A stretch of DNA of 64,000 bases from Dendrophyllia cribrosa (Eukaryota; Cnidaria; Anthozoa; Scleractinia; Dendrophylliidae). The position numbers and the translations under genes are program-made. How positions within the stretch are numbered: position 1 is the first letter of the stretch; each line of letters opens with the position of its first letter. Positions 47,340-59,100 of the stretch are shown here, piece after piece. The stretch lies in assembly GCA_024195265.1 (NCBI GenBank), contig JAJLRJ010000006.1, positions 7,165,639-7,229,638 on the forward strand, written 5' to 3'. The notes under the pieces were generated by a model that worked only from the letters and a program-made list of their open reading frames with translations, was not told the origin of the DNA and did no database searches.

Positions 47340-47935
47340 TTAAACAAACTCGAAAGCGAAATTCGCATTTTCATTAAAATCTTCTAGACGAAGCAGTTTT
47401 TGCTCACCAATGTTTTTCGAACGAAGCATTTGTTTTCTGTTATCGACCTGAAACTGCTCTGCGCAAGCCACTTTGCCTTTGCCAAACTCGACAGCGAAAT
47501 TTGCATTTTCATTAAAATCTTCTGGACGAAGCAGTTTTTGTCTTTTATTCTGTTCTTTTTGTTCACTGTCTTTCGAACGAAGCAATTGTTTTCTGTTATC
47601 CGCTTGAAATTGCTCTGCACAAGCCTGCACTTTACCTTTGTTGCATTTGATAATCTCTCCAACAATTTGAAGTTCTGTCTCTTCATTTATCCCCATCTGT
47701 CTTTCATATTTGGGTCTTTGGGGTCTTGCCTGTTGCTCTTCACCACCTCATCGACCTGTTTCGTCAGCGCTTTCAAATCTTCCCACTCAGCCAATGTTAG
47801 CGCAATGCCTTGTTTGGAAGGGTAAAGTTTTGTTTTGTTAAACTTGCTTTTGAAAAATTTTCTCAGATGAACTGTAACTTTGCCATTCCAAGATGAAACC
47901 GTTAGTTTTGTGTCTCTGTTTCCAATGCTAAACAT
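47340..47935 (-). pseudogene. PC4-like protein gene, unit B (frameshifted)
   Basis: The PC4-like N-terminus starts at 47935 and is intact to DEVV. The same 37-base deletion as in unit A then breaks the frame, giving a stop at 47687. An additional 3-base loss (SKDSEQ instead of SKDISEQ) marks this copy. The C-terminal repeats remain readable in the second frame down to 47340. Confidence 0.75.
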
Positions 47936-48342
47936 GTTGTCTTGTTCAATGTGATCAAATAGAAGGAATAACGATTCCTCGATTGGAGATCAATTTATAA
48001 CCCTCCTATGATAACATTTTCTAAATTTAGATATGATTGCGTTAAATCTTGCGCCATCATTAGCAATAATGTCTAAAAATAGCGGTGAACATTTTCTAAC
48101 CATTTGGAGTTGAATAACAAAGAAAAAAAAAATAAAAAACCCTTCTATGATAACATGCTCTAAATTTAGATATGATTGTGTTAAATCTTGCGCCATCATT
48201 GGCAATGTCTTAAAATAACGATGATCATTATTAGTCATTTCAAGTTAAAAGACAAATAAATACTTAGTTTAATCTAAATATAGCAATTACGTTAATGATT
48301 TGTGATAAATCAAACATAAATTTCTGTTTTAAACTATAAAAA

Positions 48343-48600
48343 ATGAAGAAAATTATTTTTGGAGTATTACATCATAGTAATAATCATAAACTTTTAAGGT
48401 ATAAAAAAACCCCACAACATATATTTCATTCATCGAACTCTCGCCTGATGATGGATAATTATCTTGAAACGATGGAATTGAATATTGAGGATTGGAGTAT
48501 TGAGGACTGGGAAGAAATTGCCCGCAATCATCCAGTTTCAAGTGATGAGATGATGGCATTTTTAGAAGAGGTTATTGAAAAAGCAGATCATAAAGTAAAG
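48343..48600 (+). pseudogene. First exon of a zinc-finger gene, unit B (orphaned)
   Basis: The 86-codon exon is almost identical to that in unit C, with the same GTATGT donor. It is followed by the tandem junction at 48798 instead of the C2H2 exon. Confidence 0.6.
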
Positions 48601-48911
48601 GTATGTAACTATCATTTTACGGTTTGATCATTGTTTGAGCTATGATTGTATTATAAACATCAGAAAACTGTTCATGATAGTCTGATTACATTTTACACTG
48701 AGGTGAATTTTTCGATGAACAACAACAACAATTATCATGCATGTATAATTTCGTGTTTTGGTTTGGTTTATTCAATCATGTCTAATATGAGTTCATTCTT
48801 TTGAACATGCGAGTAACATGTCCAGTACAACCTTAAAAAGACCTTTGAAGCCCTTCTGTGTAATATAAATTCACATCGGCGTTAAATCAGTTTTTTATCT
48901 TATACACTCAG

Positions 48912-49286
48912 ATATTGCTCAGATTCCGTGCGACTGACCTAGAGGCCAATAAGGTTGACGGGACAACACCATTGATACTTGCCGCGCAACACAATCTTCT
49001 TGACATAGTACGCCATCTCATCAAGGTGGGGGTAAAAATAAACAATGCCGAAAATAAAGGTTAATTGGGATGAATACAAGAACCTCTTGTATGGCCCACT
49101 TTTAAACTATGTCTTTTACGTTGTCTTAATTCAAATCCGTTTCCTCTTTTTAAGCAAACTCAACTGTCGTTCCTTTGCTTGCTAACAGGTAAAACAGCAC
49201 TCCATTCGGCAGTATCGGTCAATGGATTGGAGGTGAGGAAAGAGCTACTAAGAAACGGTGCTCACAAAGATGCTCAGGACCAAAAG
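48912..49286 (+). pseudogene. Notch-like ankyrin exons 2-3, unit C
   Basis: The exons are 48912-49059 and 49189-49286. A substitution changes the conserved HW of the ankyrin core to HS, and the donor of exon 2 reads GTTAAT rather than GTAAAT. There is no first exon. It is a decaying passenger fragment. Confidence 0.7.
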
Positions 49287-50618
49287 GTAACTTTGAGATT
49301 GTACTTTATAGAAACAAATGTCACTGGCAAGTTCGATGAAGCGAATTTGAGAACAAATGTGCCGACCTCAGGAATGACTTGCTCAGAGAAAGCGATTAAT
49401 TGATCTACTGCTACTTAGACCAATCCTCCCGGGGGGAATCCCATATGAAAGATGGAGAAGGAGACCAATCTGGGCGTGGCTCAGGTTTTATTTGATCCCT
49501 AAAGGAGACCATACTCCAATACTTCAAAAAATGACTTCTCTGTCCATTTATTTTGTGCTTGTTCATTTATAACAGTAGTTCAAAGCACGATCGTGAGACA
49601 ACAGCATCTAAATTGCCTACTCATCACCGATGAATTTTTTTAATTTTGACTTTCAGGTCCATTTCTTTGGACAATTTTCGATACGAAGCTAATGGATTTC
49701 TTTTGAATATAGTTAATTTTGCTTATTTCTACTCTAAGTTTATTGTACAAATTGTCACACAAGTAACATAATTTGGAAAGTCGCACAGTCTTTGGGCTTT
49801 CGTATATGGGCGTTGCTGGTTTCTCAAAGTTTTTACCCTGATATTGAGAGCAACTGGACACAAATGTCATTCAGAATAGGAACAAAAAAAGTCTTACAAT
49901 CTACCTAAAGACGGAGCTACGCAGTGTGCATCCATAACTTGATCGTTGCACGCTGCACGTTTATCATTTCTTAAATGACAGCATTTGTTTTTTTTATATA
50001 GATATTTCTTTATGCACAACCCTAAGCGATACCTTTATAGGGTAAAAATATTGGCTTTTTGTCCAGGTCACCCTAAGAGAGACCAAAATCTTCAATATAT
50101 ACCATAGGCGAGACGACCAGCAATGTACACGGAGACCGATCTTGCCAACCAGACTGTATATTATGTATATATTGTAATAGAACAATGGTCCGATTTCAGC
50201 GCTTTGAAATCATTAAATGGTTATACAAGGTAGGTGTTTGTGGTTGCTTCGGATTCAGGAAAGATCCGTGCAATCGATGTATACATTACATCGATAAACT
50301 TTTGTCTAATTATGTCAATCAACAACAAGTCGAATGACATAATTAGACAGATATTTTGACTTCTTAACAGCCGTAAACAGTCACCTTTAATACATTTGGT
50401 GATTTCATAGTGCTGAAATGGAGTTTTATTTTTTTCACGCAAAGTTTTTAAATTAAGTTTTCTTTTTACGCCAGTTTAATGTTAGATGTATATATATATA
50501 TTTTTTTTACTTACCCATGGTATGTATTTTACTCTTTTTTGTATGTAGTAGGAAAGTGGGGGTTGAAAGTAGTAAGTAGTAGGAAAGTGGGGGTTGACCA
50601 ACGGGATCGGGGATTCAC

Positions 50619-51057
50619 TGACGTCATGATCCCTTGAGATGACGTCATGGGTTAAAAATAGGTAGAGATGACATCATAATCTATTTTAGGTCGATGGAGA
50701 GTGATGACATCATATTATAAGTTGTATGTTCACCGCCACGGGATCGGGGATTCACTGACGTCATGATCCCTAGAAGTGACATAATGGGTTAAAAATAGGT
50801 AGAGATGACATCATAATCTATTTTAAGTCAATAAAGAGGTCGGGAGGAGATAAGCTGACATCATGATCTCTAGAGGTGATGTCATGGCTTAAAAATAGGT
50901 AGAGATGACATCATAATCTATTTTAACTGAATGGGGAGTCGGGAATAAATGACATCATAATCTATTTTTAACTCGAGAGTCACACTGCACTGGGATAGAA
51001 TGATGTAATGTGATTATTTTTAGATTGTTGGCTAAATAATTTTTAGTGGTATAAAAG
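50619..51057 (+). promoter_or_regulatory. CRE-array promoter, unit C
   Basis: TGACGTCA at 50619-50626 opens the array and TATAAAAG at 51050-51057 closes it. One repeat phrase of about 60 bases is missing compared with the other copies. Confidence 0.7.
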
Positions 51058-51076
51058 CAGACTTTTTTGCTAGTTG

Positions 51077-51568
51077 TCACAGATTAATTTGAGTATAGGA
51101 GTAGAAATAATCGTTGGTGCACACCAAACTGGTGATTTGTTTGTGGATGAGATTGAACTCGAGGCTCAAATACTGCGAAACAAAATAGCAGATATTATAG
51201 AACATGAATATGCAAGAGAAATTAATCGCTTGGTGTACGACGAAGCAACACGCCGTTGTGAGGCTTGCCAGATGGATGACCCCTCGCAACTTCATCACGA
51301 GTGTATGATGATGGAAGAGGATGAAATATGGGTTGTACATTATGAAGCGGCAAGGAAGCGCATTATTTTAAAGACAATTTGGATGGTTTTACAGCAAAAA
51401 GTTCAAGAAAAACTTAATTTACAGCTAACAGAATCATGGCTAAAGTACTTGCTTCATCTTGTTACAATGGACAACACAAGTGCATTTTTATTATATAAAA
51501 ACTTTGAACGGAAGCACGATGAGAGTGAAGACGAATGTCTGAGACTCGGCTGTTGTGATTATATGTAA
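51077..51568 (+). pseudogene. Cys/His-rich protein gene, unit C (start codon lost)
   Basis: This copy keeps what looks like the original C-terminus (LLHLVTMDNTSAFLLYKN, then an acidic DESEDECLRLGC tail). However, ATC replaces the start ATG, as in copy A1. It shares other substitutions with A1 (EHEYAREI, RLVYDEA). Intact tail here and intact start in A2 and B suggest recombination among copies. Translation would need a non-ATG start or an upstream exon. Confidence 0.6.
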
Positions 51569-51914
51569 TAAAGTTGAATACTCACAATAAACAATAGAAG
51601 TATAATATGGCCCACCACTTGTAGAAAGACTCCCATGAAGTGATTTTAAAAACATTTTTACAAAGCAAATGATATCAATAACTTGTAGTTCATTGTTCTT
51701 TATCGTTTATAGATAATAATAAGAACTCATTACATGACATGATATTTAAAAAGGTAACAAAGAGAATTATGTCTTAAAGGTTGTAATTCATTGTTCTTTT
51801 AATTGCTTTTTTTTTTTCGTTCCATGGAGTGAAGAGGATAATGACAAATTTGGTCTCAGGAGAGTATCGACAAAACGAGTGAAAATTTATTTTTTATAAT
51901 TGGTTTCATTTGAA

Positions 51915-52154
51915 ATGGATCACATCTTCAAACAACATCTCCTTCCTTCTGCTCCATCGGATAAATCTGTTTTTAAGGTCAGTACTAAAAATGAAGTAAT
52001 CAAATTAATCAATGACGTTTTAGCTAACCCCGCAAAAATAGATGTACATAAAACCGATAAAAATAAACTTGTATATACGAAAAGATTTTCTTCATGTGTA
52101 GGTTTTCATGGTTTTACAAGAAAACCAATGTTTTCGAATAGTTGTTGTATATAA
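51915..52154 (+). pseudogene. Small 93-aa protein gene, unit C (frameshifted)
   Basis: It is identical in layout to 41439-41720 until an extra A after KP shifts the frame. It therefore ends MFSNSCCI and loses the closing strands. Confidence 0.65.
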
Positions 52155-52575
52155 TTCTTTAACAAAGTCAGTTGTCACTGCTTTCCCGTGCCTTTAAAAA
52201 GATAAACTAAGAAAAAAAAACTAAGGTAAAAATAAAATAAAAATAATAAAGCTGTGTAATTTTAAGGGAAAGCTTAACGAATTTCGGCGCGTAAATGTCT
52301 TATTTTGTAATCGCTTTTATTTTCCCCGCCCGCAACAAATTAATGATGGTTTTAGTTTATTGATAAGTTTGCTGAGTAAAAAATATACACAACATAAGCA
52401 TTTCTCCTAAAAACGTCTTTTATTGCACTCTTTATCTATGTAAACATCTTATCACACTGTTTTCTTAGCTAAGTTGAAACTCGAAAGCAAAATTTACATT
52501 TTTATCAAAATCTTGTAATTGCACTCTTTTTGTTTGAGAACATCTTATCACACTGATTTCTTAGCTAAGTTGAGT

Positions 52576-53211
52576 TTAAACAAACTCGAAAGCGAAATTC
52601 GCATTTTCATTAAAATCTTCTAGACGAAGCAGTTTTTGTTCACCAATGTTTTTCGAACGAAGCATTTGTTTTCTGTTATCCACCTGAAACTGCTCTGCGC
52701 AAGCCACTTTGCCTTTGCCAAACTCGACAGCGAAATTTGCATTTTCATGAAAATCTTCTGGACGAAGCAGTTTTTGTCTTTTATTCTGTTCTTTTTGTTC
52801 ACTAATGTCTTTCAAACGAAGCAATTGTTTTCTGTTATCCGCCTGAAATTGCTCTGCACAAGCCTGCACTTTACCTTTGTTGCATTTGATAATCTCTCCA
52901 ACAATTTGAAGTTCTGTCTCTTCATTTATCCCCATCTGTCTTTCATATTTGGGTCTTTGGGGTCTTGCCTGTTGCTCTTCATCAACTTCTGATTGTAACA
53001 GAGCTTCTGTTCCCAGCACCACCTCATCGACCTGTTTCGTCAGCGCTTTCAAATCTTCCCACTCAGCCAATGTTAGCGCAATGCCTTGTTTGGAAGGGTA
53101 AAGTTTTGTTTTGTTAAACTTGCTTTTGAAAAATTTTCTCAGATGAACTGTAACTTTGCCATTCCAAGATGAAACCGTTAGTTTTGTGTCTCTGTTTCCA
53201 ATGCTAAACAT
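52576..53211 (-). CDS. PC4/SUB1-like protein with C-terminal repeats, unit C (intact)
   Basis: This 211-residue frame from the ATG at 53211 is the only unbroken copy. Residues about 1-65 show the PC4 fold pattern: SIGNRDTKLTVSSWNGKVTV, HLRKFFKSKF, SKQGIALTLAEWEDLKALTKQ. Then come an acidic/Gln linker (SEVDEEQQARPQRPK) and two repeats built on CAEQFQ.DNRKQ(L/M)LR and ENANFA.EF. PC4 relatives bind single-stranded DNA and occur in cells, phages and large DNA viruses. In a polymerase-bearing element a role in replication or late transcription is plausible, but it is inference. The gene is convergent with the 93-aa frame and divergent from the MKKII exon at 53620. Confidence 0.8.
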   Translation of the reverse strand: MFSIGNRDTKLTVSSWNGKVTVHLRKFFKSKFNKTKLYPSKQGIALTLAEWEDLKALTKQVDEVVLGTEALLQSEVDEEQQARPQRPKYERQMGINEETELQIVGEIIKCNKGKVQACAEQFQADNRKQLLRLKDISEQKEQNKRQKLLRPEDFHENANFAVEFGKGKVACAEQFQVDNRKQMLRSKNIGEQKLLRLEDFNENANFAFEFV

Positions 53212-53619
53212 GTTGTCTTGTTCAATGTGATCAAATAGAAGGAATAACGATTCCTCGATTGGAGATCAATTTATAACCCTCCTATGATAACATTTTCTAA
53301 ATTTAGATATGATTATGTTAAATCTTGCGCCATCATTAGCAATAATGTCTAAAAATAGCGGTGAACATTTCTAACCATTTGGAGTTGAATAACAAAGAAA
53401 AAAAAATAAATAAAAACCCTCCTATGATAACATGCTCTAAATTTAGATATGATTGTGTTAAATCTTGCACCATCATTGGCAATGTCTTAAAATAACGATG
53501 ATCATTATTAGTCATTTCAAGTTAAAAGACAAATAAATACTTAGTTTAATCTAAATATAGCAATTACGTTAATGATTTGTGATAAATCAAACATAAATTT
53601 CTGTTTTAAACTATAAAAA

Positions 53620-54217
53620 ATGAAGAAAATTATTTTTGGAGTATTACATCATAGTAATAATCATAAACTTTTAAGGTATAAAAAACCCCCACAACATATA
53701 TTTCATTCATCGAACTCTCGCCTGATGATGGATAATTATCTTGAAACGATGGAATTGAATATTGAGGATTGGAGTATTGAGGACTGGGAAGAAATTGCCC
53801 GCAATCATCCAGTTTCAAGTGATGAGATGATGGCATTTTTAGAAGAGGTTATTGAAAAAGCAGATCATAAAGTAAAGGTATGTAACTATCATTTTACGGT
53901 TTGATCATTGTTTGAGCTATGATTGTATTATAAACATCAGAAAACTGTTCATGATAGTCTGATTACATTTTACACTGAGGTGAATTTTTCGATGAACAAC
54001 AACAACAATTATCATGCATGTATAATTTCGTGTTTTGGTTTGGTTTATTCAATCATGTCTAATATGAGTTCATTCTTTTTGTTAGGTACCTTCTTCATCG
54101 TCTATCTGCAATCATTTCACCTGCCATCACTGTAACCAAACGTTTACCACAAAAAGTAATCTGAACCGTCATCTTAAAAGTCACGCACAAACAAAACAAT
54201 TTCACTGTACGCATTGA
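53620..54217 (+). CDS. Zinc-finger protein, unit C (two exons, broken end)
   Basis: Exon 53620-53877 (86 codons, MKKIIFGVLHH...) joins in phase 0 to an exon from 54086 after a TTAG acceptor. Exon 2 encodes one full C2H2 finger (FTCHHCNQTFTTKSNLNRHLKSH). It then starts a second finger (FHCTH) that hits TGA at 54215-54217, where the next Cys would be expected. That suggests a one-base loss has cut the protein. C2H2 fingers of this spacing bind DNA. The gene lies head-to-head with the PC4-like gene, about 400 bases apart. Confidence 0.6.
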
Positions 54218-55353
54218 AGAGAGATGCAACAAATGATGGGAGGACGTTCACTACGATCTATTCCAGTCGCCGTTTTGCCCGAAGCGAAAGATGATTATTC
54301 CTCGAAATGCATTTAGCATCGCTTCAGACTGGTGGCTTAACGGTTTCTGTATAGTGTCTTTCCACTGCGGAAGAAAACACGACTGTTAAAGAAGAAAAAA
54401 TAGGAAGACTAAAAACCGGTGCCTTTAGGCACCACTACATTTTAAGAAAGCAATAACCAAACAAACAAATAATCTAGTTAACTTCGTCAAACATTTTAAA
54501 AGAACAACAAAAGAATCCGACAATGAGAATAATGAAGGAGATTCAATCGACAACGAAGGAGAGGAAAGCGCTTCAGAAAGCATGAAAATAATTCAGACAA
54601 AAAGTCAAATTCCATGTCATCAAATGCAACCGGAGTCGTAAAATGCTTTTGGCGTGATAATAAAAAGATTTGTCCCATATGCAAGTACAAGATTCCTTTA
54701 GACAAAACTAAACTCGTTGAAAAAAGAATTAATCAACTCTGTCTATTCCTTTCCATCTGAGCTTTTGAATTGTCTGTATAATTATGTAATTGTTTGAACT
54801 TAAACAAAGTGTGGGTTTATTGTTTTACCAAACATGTAATTGTCTCGCTTTGTAAATTTTCCGAGGTGCTAATTTTTCATGCAAATTTATAGTTCAATGT
54901 TCTTATAATTAAAAGTTTGAACTGTAAAGCTACCGGAAAGTTATAAAATTTAAAGTGGGTAATGGGTAGTAAACTGAAAATCGACATAGAGACTAGCGGG
55001 TATAAGAATGTTACGGTTTTTTATTCTGTGGAACACTGTCTTCGAGTTCCTGGGTTGTTTCTGACAGTGCTACCACATATAAAGAAAGCAATAACCAAAC
55101 CAAACATAATTTAGTTTAACCTTCGTCAAACATTTTAATTCTTGTAACTCTAGCAAGCGGAGCCATTAGACTTCACTACACACGAAGAAATGAAATTTCA
55201 GTCAATGATCACAGACTAAAAACACATGTCCGTTGGGATTGTTTCGAAAACAGAGACCAGCATAATTACCGAATACAAAAAATTTAACGGTTTTAGAAAA
55301 TATAATTTTAAATGAACATTCAACAAATTCAGAATAGAATAAAAAAGTCAATG
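54218..55353. other. Degraded Polinton-like spacer with a CxxC fragment
   Basis: No intact gene is seen. A fragment at 54590-54760 reads NSDKKSNSMSSNATG, then CFWRDNKKICPICKYKIPLD, a possible broken zinc-binding protein. A phrase of about 65 bases (AAGAAAGCAATAACCAAAC...) occurs near 54447 and again near 55083, bracketing a 640-base interval. Confidence 0.45.
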
Positions 55354-55800
55354 TTATAAAAAGAAATCAGGAACAGGCTGCCTCCAGTCAAAATCTTTGT
55401 GACCCTCCACTAGCGATTCCCGCTCCATTTGAGCATGGAATCGTTCCAACTTTCGTTCCGGATCGATTTTATTCTCAGTCATTTCTTCGATAATCCGATC
55501 CACTCTCTGACGCTTTATTTGCATCTGTTGATTTCTTTCTTCTCCACGTTTTCTGTTCTGTCGAATTCATCGTAAAACGTTTTGGGCCACTGTGTCCTCG
55601 ATCTGCTGCGCTTCCATTTGAGCGTGGAATCTGTACAAGTGGCGCTTGGGAACATATGTATTCTCAGTAATTTCTTTCAGTATTCCATTCACTCTCTGAC
55701 GCTTTTGTTGATTTATGTTTTCTCTGCGTTTTCGTCGTAAAATTTGTTGGCCCGGTTTCTCATCATTCTGTTTGAACGCCGAATGTTGTTTTGGCTCCAT
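55354..55800 (-). pseudogene. Charged helical protein with internal repeat, one nonsense codon
   Basis: The minus-strand frame from the ATG at 55800 (MEPKQHSAFKQ) is open to a TGA at 55567-55569 and continues in the same frame to TAA at 55354-55356. The two halves are repeats of each other: KRQRVNGILKEITEN with RFHAQMEAQ, and KRQRVDRIIEEMTEN with RFHAQMERE. The TGA could come from CGA by a C-to-T change. The product is basic, Gln-rich and helical. No family is recognised. Confidence 0.6.
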
Positions 55801-56137
55801 GTTTTTCTGTCCTGTCCAACTGTTTCGGTCTCACTGTTTGATCTCTTGTTGTTGTGATGACTCCAAGTCAGTTTTCACAGATTCTACCTTTCCTTTGGGG
55901 ATTGTTTGTCTCTATTGATCCATGTCATGCCCAAACATGTATTTCATTCTCATCATGTCCAAATATGTCTATGATGATGACTATGACTCTTAGTGCGCAT
56001 GCGTACTACCGTAGGGACATTAATGTCTCCTACAAGTGAGCGAACGGGGACACAAATATAAGACCTTTCACTCACTGTTTTCAGTATCTTACTTTAGTCA
56101 TCTTGCAGCAGTTATCTTGATTTAGTTATCACGCAAA

Positions 56138-59100
56138 ATGTCAGAAGAAATTTCTTCTCAGGATTTGAATACCTTCATGGACGTCTGGGAAAACCAACAG
56201 TTATCGTGTCCTTCGACGGTGAGTTTTATTTTTCAAAATGAACATGTTCCAATTGAGCTTCCGTTTACAGAACAAAGTAACTAAAATATGTCGGGCAGTA
56301 ACCAATCTGTACCGATTTAATTTAAGTCTATGAAATCGTTTTTAGGTTATGATATTTACCATTGATGACAGAGTAACAGAGTAACTAGAATCTGTACCGA
56401 TTTAATTTAAGGGTTTATGGGGTTCTTCCCTTATTGATTTTATTCATTATTCAGATCTCCGACGACGAGCTACTCGAGACATTGGAAACCACGGAGCGAC
56501 AAATGATCCAACAAGAACAACTGGGGGGTTCTTTGAATGTGGAAGAACCGGGACATTTTCATTTTGATTTGGAACCTGTGCGCCTACGTCGAAGTGGACG
56601 AATGGGAGTGGAGGAGAGGGTGTTTCACTCACGATTGTGTCAAACGGGTCATTTCGTCCCGCGACAAAATTTGAACATTGCCTTGCAAGAAGGGATGCGG
56701 CGTGCCATTTTAGAGTTAATAGATGCCCAAGAGATTGCCGACGATGATCGTATTTATATTAATTTGGCCTCCCATCGTATGAACAATAACTATGACTATC
56801 GGGGGTTCACGGCAAGAGAATAGAGAAGCAATGGGGACCGAGTGCAAGCCTTCTTCAACCATTTGACAAGAATCTTAAACTCAAACCAACAATTTGAAAT
56901 GGATGACTCGTTCCATTTGTCATTTGTGCACGTGGCCAGACCCCCTCACGGAACAGGAGGGAAACGGAAATTTGTTCCTGGGAGGAAGAGCATCAAGTAC
57001 CTGAAACAGCACCGCGACTGTATTGTGAAAATTCCACAGGACAACAGCCAAATGTGTTGTGCCAAAGCCATTGTCATGGGTGAAAGCCATTACCGACCAA
57101 GACACTCAGCTACAACGGAACTTCAAAAGAGGAAGCAAGGCTCTTGAACGACATGCTACCATCTTGATGACACACGCTGGAGTTCAACCGGGTCCTTGTG
57201 GCTACGAGGAACTGACAAAATTTGCCAAGACTCCATTACTACATGACTATCAGCTCATTCTGGTGGACGCTGACCGCACCTATGACGTCAGATCCTATTC
57301 ATCCCCCTCAGACAAACAGATCGTCTTACTCTATCACAATGAACATTATAACGCTTGTCTCCAGAATGGATGTCCGGATTATTTGCAATGTCAGCGTAAC
57401 AAGATCCCTACCACCCAACAGTGTCCACATTGCCATCGCAACTTTTACGGCGCCACGTGCATGATGACGCATCGCATCAAAGGACAGAACGGGAAGCCTG
57501 TCACCGATGGAACCACCAAGAGCGTGTGCACTACGCGTAAACTCTGCTCGTCGTGTCTGATTCTATTGCGAACATCCAAGGAACAAAAACGTCACAAGTG
57601 TGGCTATTACGACTGCCCCTCGTGCAAGTTGTACGTGGAGGTTCAAACCCACCAATGTTTCTTGCAAGTGGAAGCGGTGGAGAATGCAAACGAGTCGGAG
57701 AATGCAAACGAGTCGGAGACTGCAAACAAGTCGGAGACTGCAAACGAGTCGGAGACTGCAAACGAGTCGGAGGAGACTGCAAACGAGTCGGAGGAGACTG
57801 CAAACGAGTCGGAGGAGACTGCAAACGAGTCGGAGGAAGATGGCGAAGGGGACAGCAAAAAAGAAAAACTCCCACCGGTACATGTCTTTTTTCGACATTG
57901 AGGCTACGCAAGAACGCGAAATGCATCATTGCTGAAACGGACAAGGATGACAAGGGGGAGAGTTGTGTCAAGGAGTTCCTGGATTTCCTCGAAGAACTGA
58001 CGGAGGACGATGAACGCGACGTTATTGTCCTGGCTCACAACTTCCAGGGGTACGATGGTTACTTTGTCGTTGACGAGTATCACAAACAATGTCAGATCCT
58101 ACAACAGATCAGAAACGGGGCAAAACTCCTGCAAGTCACGACGGGGCGGATCCGTTTTATTGACTCGTTATCTTTCCTCACCATGCCGCTGCCCGCGTTC
58201 CCGAAAACCTTTGGGCTCACGGAACTTATAAAAGGATATTTTCCACACAAATTCAACGTTCCGACGAATCAAGAGTACGTGGGACCCATTCCTGCTGAAG
58301 ATTATTACATGCCGGAAAGCATGTCGCCGGACGCCCGCAAGAAATTTGAAACGTGGCACGATAAGCAGAGGGATGACAATGTCGTGTTTGATTTCCAAAA
58401 GGAGTTGGTGGTCCATTGCCGGTCAGATGTACGCTTGCTCAAAGAAGGGTGTTTGGTGTTCAAACGCCTCTTCGAACATCACGCGCACTTCAATCCCTTC
58501 GAGCAAATGACGATTGCCTCGGCATGCAATCGGGACTTGAGGAAAAACCGAATGGAGCCTGACACCATCGCTAGTGAACCATTACACGGTTGGCGTCGGA
58601 ACACGAACCATTCCCGCTCGTCCATGGAATGGCTGTATTTCGTGGAGGAGACTTTGCAAACAGAACTCAAAACCTCATTGTCGGATTCTGAACGTGACCA
58701 ATTGGATTTCATGGATTCTCACTACGCTCCCGTTCGGCAGCCCATCCTTCGTCACGCAAGAACCACTGATGGTGAATTCAAGATTCCAGAGTCCCGCTAC
58801 TCTGTTGACGGCTACAATGCAAGTACCAACACCGTGTATGAGTTCCAGGGGTGTTACTGGCACGGCTACCCCAAATGTTACCCTCAACGGACAGAAACCC
58901 ATCAGCATCTTCTTGGGGTCAATATGGAGGGTGTCTATAAACAGACCCAACGGAAAATGGCCTTTCTACGATCCAAAGGCTACCGCGTCGTTGAAATGTG
59001 GGAGTGTGATTGGACTCGACTCAAGAATGAGGATCCTCACGTCCAAGATTTCATGACAGGACGTTGCCCCGTCCCAGACCCCCTCAATCCTCGAGACGCC

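Larger units (their letters stand above)
43555..48797. repeat. Tandem unit B (5.24 kb)
   Basis: It is head-to-tail with units A and C, bounded by CTTTT at 43555-43559 and 48798-48802. It shares with C the loss of about 200 bases after the Cys/His gene, but shares with A the 37-base deletion in the PC4-like gene. Confidence 0.93.
48798..54079. repeat. Tandem unit C (5.28 kb)
   Basis: This is the last unit of the array. Unlike A and B its right end runs on without a junction, reaching the C2H2 exon at 54086. It therefore keeps the original right flank of the duplicated segment. It lacks about 60 bases of the CRE array and has a 30-base local duplication at 50565-50595. Confidence 0.92.

Noticed and set aside
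57531..57971. Long minus-strand ORFs with LQSPTR or SDSFAV repeats
   Set aside because: They are antisense readings of the 18/21-bp minisatellite in the polymerase gene.
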